From Thermoleophilia bacterium (GTDB lineage: Bacteria; Actinomycetota; Thermoleophilia; RBG-16-64-13): a stretch of DNA of 64,000 nt. Shown here in pieces: positions 61,737-64,000 of the stretch. Within the stretch, counting starts at the first letter, position 1; every line of letters begins with the position of its first letter. The stretch covers positions 3,983,845 through 4,047,844 of the forward strand of contig JAOSKU010000001.1 of NCBI GenBank assembly GCA_027493445.1. The letters run 5' to 3'. The translations under genes were made by a program, and so were the position numbers. The notes beneath the pieces were generated by a model. The model searched no databases, was not told the origin of the DNA, and was given only the letters and a program-made list of their open reading frames with translations.

Positions 61737-61868
61737 ATGTATGGCTTCGAAATGATGGTCAAGGGCCGCGACATCGGCGCTGTCCGCTTCGGCGACAGCC
61801 TCTGAGAAGGCGAGCTGAAACAGATCGAGCGGGAGATTGCCGACATGCTGGCGAAGGTGACGGACTGA
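61737..61868 (+). pseudogene. Remnant of a methylase/helicase-like C-terminus with internal TGA
   Basis: Starts ATG after AGGAGG and codes MYGFEMMVKGRDIGAVRFGDSL, TGA, then in the same frame EGELKQIEREIADMLAKVTD and a second TGA. The second half looks like the end of a larger restriction-modification protein (ELKQIEREIADML). Probably debris linked to the methylase fragment 240 bases upstream. Confidence 0.4.
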
Positions 61869-61919
61869 AAAGAAGGCGGCCGGCAGGGAGTTGGAGAGCC
61901 GCACGTGGAGTGAAATGCC

Positions 61920-62237
61920 ATGAAATCGATTGCGATCGGGATTGCCATCGGGAAGCAGGTTCTTCTCGACGAGCACCACTTCTTCGTAGACGAGGAACTG
62001 GACAACTTCGAGCACGTTTCTCGAATCGCGAGGGTCGCCGGGTCCGTCCAGCGCGCCTTGGAGCGGGAGGGTTGCGAAGGCGCGGAGGCAGACCGGGCCA
62101 AGCGGGCTCTCATCGACTTCGGGCGTGCTCTGTTCGTGGAGGAATGGATGAAACCGCTCGCCGGCGACGATGAAGTCCCGTCAGAAGCAGAAGCGATTGC
62201 CGAGTTCAAGCGGTGCCTTCGCGATGCGACCAGGTGA
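61920..62237 (+). CDS. Hypothetical protein, 105 residues
   Basis: MKSIAIGIAIGKQVLLDEHHFFVDEELDNFEHVSRIARVAGSVQRALEREG... with acidic helical C-terminal half (DDEVPSEAEAIAEFKRCLRDATR). GTGGAG precedes the ATG. No domain recognised, but amino-acid use looks coding. Lies between the R-M debris and the insertion sequence. Confidence 0.4.
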   Translation: MKSIAIGIAIGKQVLLDEHHFFVDEELDNFEHVSRIARVAGSVQRALEREGCEGAEADRAKRALIDFGRALFVEEWMKPLAGDDEVPSEAEAIAEFKRCLRDATR

Positions 62238-62403
62238 CCAAGAGCAGGCAATCGGGAGGGTCGGCAGTGTATCTGATCCACTTCACGGCGCAGGAGCGGG
62301 GTTCCGCAGCTAATCGCCCTTCTGGTCCACTCCTGAACGAAAAAGCCCTGCATATGGCGTTTCGGGTTGGTCAGAAACTCGAATTGACATAGATACACAC
62401 TTT

Positions 62404-62445
62404 CTGCAATGGTTCTTGCAGTGATTAGAGTTGTTCTGGCATACT
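62404..62445 (+). promoter_or_regulatory. Inverted repeat and promoter of the transposase
   Basis: CTGCAA (62404-62409) and TTGCAG (62416-62421) form an inverted repeat. TTGCAG also fits a -35, with CATACT (62440-62445) as -10 after 18 bases. The ATG is 8 bases further, so the mRNA is nearly leaderless. Confidence 0.4.
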
Positions 62446-62452
62446 CTAGTCC

Positions 62453-64000
62453 ATGTATCTGCGCTCGACAGCTCAGAAGCGAAAAGACGGTAGCGTCATC
62501 CGCTACCTACAGCTGGCCCAGAACGTGTGGGATCCGAGTAAGAAGCGCAGCCGGGCGCAGATCGTCTACAGCTTCGGCCGGGAGGACGCGGCCAACCGGG
62601 CCGCCCTGGAGCGCCTGGTCTCCTCCGTCTCCCGCTTTCTCTCGCCGGAGGCCGCGCTCTCTGCCTCTGCGGGCGAGGACTTCGCCTTCATGGAGTCCCG
62701 CCCTCTAGGCGGTGCCTATGTGCTCGACGCGCCGTGGCACCGTCTGGGCATCGATCAGACCATGGGCCGTCTCCTTGAAGGTCGGCGCCTGGACCCCCGG
62801 GCCGAGCGGGTGCTCTTCTCCTTGGTCGCCAGCCGTGCTCTGGCGCCTTCTTCGAAGCTCGCCGCTGCGCGTTGGGTAACAGACGACGTCGAGATCCCCG
62901 GGCTCCCCGAGACCACCGATGATCAGTGCTACCGGGCCATGGACTTCCTCCTTGCGATCGCCCCTTCCCTGGAGGAAGAGGTCTTCCACCAGGTGGCTAC
63001 GCTGCTCAACCTGGAGGTGGACCTGCTCTTCTTCGACACCACCTCCACCTACTTCTGCCGGGATGCGGCCGATGAGCCGGTACGGTGCGACGGGCGCGGC
63101 CCACGCTGTGCGTGCTCGGGCGATGCCGCTGCGGACACAGAGGCCGGCGGTGGCCCCTCCGCGGGCTTGCGCACCTTCGGCAAGAGCAAGGACCACCGGG
63201 ACGACCTGCCCCAGATCGTCATCGGCATGGCCGTGACCCGAGAGGGCATCCCCGTGAGAGTGTGGTCCTGGCCCGGGAACACCGCCGACTCGGCCCTCAT
63301 CCGCCGGGTGAAAGAAGATCTGCGCGATTGGACGCTCGCCCGCATCGTCTGGGTGGCCGACCGGGGGTTCTCTTCGTGCGAGAACCGCCGCTACTTACGC
63401 CGGGGCGATCACCACTACATCATCGGGGAGAGACTGCGCTCCGGGTCTGCCCTTGCCACGGCCGCGCTTTCTCGGGCGGGACGCTACCAGGAGGTGCGGG
63501 AGAACCTCAAGGTCAAAGAAGTGAAGATCGCCGAGGGGGAGCGCTTCGTCATCTGCTTCAACCCCGAAGCCGCGGAGAGGGACGCGGTCGTGCGGACTCA
63601 TCTCGTGGCCGGTCTGCAGGAGACGATCGCGGATTCCGATCGTCTCTCTGCGACCAAGCGGGCGGAGCTTGCCGGGGTCATCTCCACCAAGCCCGGTCTT
63701 CACCGCTTCCTGCGGGTCACAGCGGGTGGGCTGCTGCGCATAGACGCCCGCGCCATCACCGCCGAGGAGAAGCTCGACGGGAAGTATCTGCTGCGTTCGA
63801 GCGACCCCACGCTCTCGGCAGAAGACATCGCCCTGGGCTACAAGCAGCTCCTGGAGGTGGAGCGGGGCTGGCGGGACTTAAAGCAGGTCCTTGACCTGCG
63901 GCCGGTCTATCACCGCAAAGAAGAGCGCATCCGGGCCCATGTACTCCTCTGCTGGCTCGCGCTGCTCCTCATCCGGGTGGCGGAGACCTCCTGTGCGGAC
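62453..64000 (+). mobile_element. IS1634-type insertion sequence transposase (3' end outside window)
   Basis: 516 codons in frame without break up to the window edge. N-terminal YLRSTAQKRKDGSVIRYLQLAQNVWDPSKKRSRAQIVYSFGRED is the usual IS1634/IS1549 start. DDE-type catalytic parts: LLFFDTTSTYF (first Asp), ARIVWVADRGFSSCENRRYL (second Asp) and YKQLLEVERGWRDLKQVLDLRPVYHRKEERIRAHVLLCWLALLL (Glu region of the Y-R-E type). An inserted Cys-rich segment (VRCDGRGPRCACSGD) precedes the second catalytic block. It is apparently intact as far as seen. The left inverted end is not certain; CTGCAA/TTGCAG near 62404 is a candidate. Confidence 0.9.

Noticed and set aside
61737..61868. Internal TGA as a selenocysteine codon
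   Set aside because: No stem-loop of the needed kind stands out behind the TGA, and the remnant lies in R-M debris.
1..64000. CRISPR array, rRNA operon or replication origin
   Set aside because: No regularly spaced direct repeats, no rRNA sequence and no DnaA-box cluster or dnaA/repA gene seen.

Overview
The window is high-GC bacterial chromosome without rRNA or CRISPR arrays. Thr-rich linkers after the lipobox of both binding proteins, frequent GTG/TTG starts and the overall gene content suggest a deep-branching actinobacterial lineage, probably anaerobic; this is inference and weakly held. The left 15 kb is housekeeping: the 3' part of purL running in frame into purF, then an acyltransferase-like gene, an MMPL transporter, a corrinoid ABC transporter (reverse strand) under a cobalamin riboswitch, then purM, purN and purH. 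A dispersed element with 12-bp inverted ends lies behind purM, and its end piece forms the last codons of purL.

From 15 to 21.7 kb come a MarR/DoxX pair, small hypothetical genes and a tRNA-Lys(UUU). The last 42 bases of this tRNA region recur at 21669-21710. Between the two copies is a decayed integrated element: a frameshifted hemerythrin gene, a tRNA-Ser-like fragment, an alpha/beta hydrolase, and two tyrosine-recombinase C-termini joined head to head at a 26-bp perfect palindrome.

From 21.9 to 55.5 kb is one long catabolic cluster, headed by a TetR-type repressor and a divergent promoter with an operator-like palindrome. It codes for an acyl-CoA ligase, a BaiCD/dienoyl-reductase-like flavoenzyme, two amidohydrolases, a Liv-type ABC importer whose permease and two ATPases form a single polypeptide, a thiolase-fold protein without the usual catalytic Cys plus its DUF35 partner, enoyl-CoA hydratase, acyl-CoA dehydrogenase, an FAD/Fe-S oxidase pair, two ketosteroid-dehydrogenase-like flavoproteins, two SDRs, a HyuA/HyuB ATP-dependent carboxylase with a fused acetone-carboxylase-gamma-like zinc domain, two acetylene-hydratase-like molybdopterin enzymes, an Fe-S flavoprotein, a thiolase and a nitroreductase. 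Together these look like uptake, CoA activation, redox remodelling, carboxylation and thiolytic cleavage of a cyclic or aromatic ketone or acid. The substrate cannot be read from the sequence.

From 55.6 to 62.3 kb is a defence/toxin-antitoxin patch: orphan Phd antitoxin, a truncated type ISP-like methylase, Fic protein, HigBA, HicBA, and remnants of a second hicA and of the methylase. The window ends inside an IS1634-type transposase.

About a dozen genes are interrupted by a one-base change, nearly all in a run of 4-6 G or C. The density and uniformity point to base-calling/assembly errors rather than decay; I annotate those genes across the break and give each position.
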